Source: Rhodospirillaceae bacterium
Lineage (GTDB): Bacteria > Pseudomonadota > Alphaproteobacteria > MPNO01 > UBA2964
Direction of reading: 5' to 3'
Assembly (NCBI GenBank): GCA_018660305.1
Contig: JABJKO010000218.1
Coordinates: forward strand, 1-5,486
Length of the DNA: 5,486 nt
Shown here: positions 4,247 to 5,486 of the stretch, in pieces
How the letters are laid out: each line of letters opens with the position of its first letter
How positions within the stretch are numbered: the first letter of the stretch is position 1
The notes under the pieces: model-generated
Databases searched by the model: none
The model's input: the letters and a program-made list of their open reading frames with translations, nothing else
Told to the model about the DNA's origin: nothing
Translations under genes and position numbers: made by a program

Positions 4247-5486
4247 TTAGACCCCCATCAATTCACGGTAGCCGGTATAGAACCCGCGCACGCCGCATTC
4301 CGATGCCCGGCTATTGCGGATGGTCTCAATGGAATCGCCGGCCAGTTCCATGACCGTGGCCCCGCCGCTGTCACCCTGGGTGCCGCGCTGTACCAGATTG
4401 CCGACCATGCCGTCTTCCATGGAGATATAGCCCGACGGCCCGATGAGATTGCTCTGCTTCAACCGTCCCTGGGTCTTCCAATCTTCGTCGTCTTCATAGC
4501 CCAGTACCGTCCACATAAGCTCGGAGCCTTCGACACCGCGCGGGATCAGCACCCGCGTGGCGATGGTGTTATGGATCTGCTGCAGCATGAAGTTGGGAAA
4601 ACCGGTCTGGATGGCGGTGGTGATGCCGTCGCCGAATTCATCCCACTGCTCGATGACCGACGCATCGTGCAGCCCGAACTGGCCCATCTCGTCGCTGCCC
4701 GAGCGGAACTGCTTGGTCTCATAGACCTCGCCGCCCTGGTCGGTGGCCATCTTGGACCAGCTCAGATGGTGCCAGCCGCCGCGCCCCATCTCGATGGCCC
4801 CTTCCATGGTGAGCCGGTTAAGCTTCAGCTTGGTGGCCCAGGCATGAAGGATGGTGGCGTGGTAGGGGTCGGTGGCGTTTTCGATATAGAGCTTCCAGTT
4901 TGAATCGAGATACTGGCTGTAATAGCCCAGCACCTTGAATTTCTTGCCGGCGACCCGCTCCGTATTGGCCAGCATTTCCGGCCCCATATAATCGCGCAGC
5001 GGTTCGGTCTCGTCACTGAAAGTGCCGAAGATGATGCCGTGCAGCACCTCGACCCTGAGGCGCTGGAGCCCATGGTCGCAGGTCTGGAAATCATCGGGCA
5101 GACCGCCCTTGCCGTTGATGCCCTTGCCGAACGGCACGTTCTGCAGATTGCCGTCAAAATCGTAGAGCCAGTTGTGATAAATGCACATGAGCTCCCTGGC
5201 ATTGCCGAACGGCTCATACAGCAGCACCGACCCTTTGTGCGCACAGCGGTTTACCAGGGCGTTGATGCCGCCATCGGGTGTGCGGACAACGATCACCGAG
5301 GTATCGCCCACATCCATCAGCCGGTAGTCGCCGGGATTGGGAATCTCGATCTCTAGCCCGAGATAATGCCAGGTGCGGCCGCGGAAGATGCGCTCCATCT
5401 CCGCCTCATAGACGTCGGGGTCCGAATAGATATGGAACGGCGTTCGCCGGACGCCTTCATCCGGCCATTTGAACAACGGTGCGCGC
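4247..5486 (-). CDS. Aromatic-ring-hydroxylating dioxygenase, large (alpha) subunit, Rieske [2Fe-2S] protein (5' end outside window)
   Basis: The frame is open to the window edge. The first possible in-window start is a TTG at 5476, but coding continues upstream through it (R-A-P-L-F-K-W-P), and relatives carry some 15-20 more N-terminal residues, so I treat it as 5'-partial. Counting from that TTG, the Rieske centre is C78-A-H80 ... C98-I-Y-H101 with 17 residues between the pairs. The catalytic domain has NWK (193-195), then ENATDPYH-x4-H giving D203, H206 and H211, and the third iron ligand is probably D355 in SMEDGMVG. The protein takes electrons from a ferredoxin/reductase partner not seen here and adds oxygen to an aromatic ring. 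The N-terminal KWPDEG...TPFHIYSD and EIPNPGDY resemble salicylate 5-hydroxylase (NagG) and anthranilate dioxygenase (AntA) large subunits; the exact substrate is not determinable. All catalytic ligands are present. Confidence 0.94.
   Translation of the reverse strand, partial: RAPLFKWPDEGVRRTPFHIYSDPDVYEAEMERIFRGRTWHYLGLEIEIPNPGDYRLMDVGDTSVIVVRTPDGGINALVNRCAHKGSVLLYEPFGNARELMCIYHNWLYDFDGNLQNVPFGKGINGKGGLPDDFQTCDHGLQRLRVEVLHGIIFGTFSDETEPLRDYMGPEMLANTERVAGKKFKVLGYYSQYLDSNWKLYIENATDPYHATILHAWATKLKLNRLTMEGAIEMGRGGWHHLSWSKMATDQGGEVYETKQFRSGSDEMGQFGLHDASVIEQWDEFGDGITTAIQTGFPNFMLQQIHNTIATRVLIPRGVEGSELMWTVLGYEDDEDWKTQGRLKQSNLIGPSGYISMEDGMVGNLVQRGTQGDSGGATVMELAGDSIETIRNSRASECGVRGFYTGYRELMGV

Noticed and set aside
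4571..4903. 110-codon open frame on the plus strand
   Set aside because: Fully antisense to the catalytic domain of the Rieske alpha subunit; no motif and no own ribosome binding site evident.
1..5486. CRISPR array, tRNA, rRNA, transposase or integrase
   Set aside because: No short regularly spaced repeats, no cloverleaf candidate and no transposase or integrase motifs were seen on either strand. The duplication has no insertion-sequence ends.

Overview
The window reads as a piece of an alphaproteobacterial chromosome. The supporting signs are moderately high GC, an aromatic-catabolism operon, and a bipartite palindromic dispersed repeat of the 'GTCATCCCGGA...TCCGGGATCCAG' type that is common in that class. 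No rRNA or tRNA is present, so the genus cannot be fixed. Every gene I can support lies on the minus strand, so transcription runs from the right end to the left.

Right half (about 2388-5486): a tight three-gene catabolic operon. In transcription order it holds the large (alpha) subunit of a Rieske non-heme iron ring-hydroxylating oxygenase of the anthranilate dioxygenase / salicylate 5-hydroxylase type (N-terminus cut by the window edge), then its small (beta) subunit 2 nt later, then a metal-dependent amidohydrolase 27 nt further on. The likely logic is that the amidohydrolase cleaves an amide or related bond and the oxygenase hydroxylates the aromatic product, but the substrate cannot be read from the sequence. 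The ferredoxin and reductase that the oxygenase needs are not in the window.

Middle (2089-2387): a 299-bp non-coding stretch. It contains the dispersed palindrome (2287-2360), a good sigma70-like promoter (2212-2240) whose spacer holds a perfect 7-2-7 inverted repeat resembling a lux-type box, and an intrinsic terminator (2109-2139) only about 20 nt before the next start codon.

Left half (1-2088): an accessory-looking region. A 400-residue protein has two N-terminal peptidoglycan-binding-like repeats, a low-complexity linker, and an AT-richer C-terminal domain with an H-x2-W ... DAHE ... NN-x2-GR signature (it resembles DUF6973). It is followed by a 168-residue protein with one N-terminal membrane or signal segment. 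Next comes the beginning of a second gene whose first 65 codons and roughly 105-bp leader, including the terminator hairpin, duplicate the 400-residue gene at about 93% nucleotide identity in the coding part. A constant N-terminal module, a compositionally different C-terminal module, a small membrane or exported partner and a tandem repeat of the constant part together resemble a polymorphic toxin/immunity array. This is the most interesting part of the window and remains an inference.
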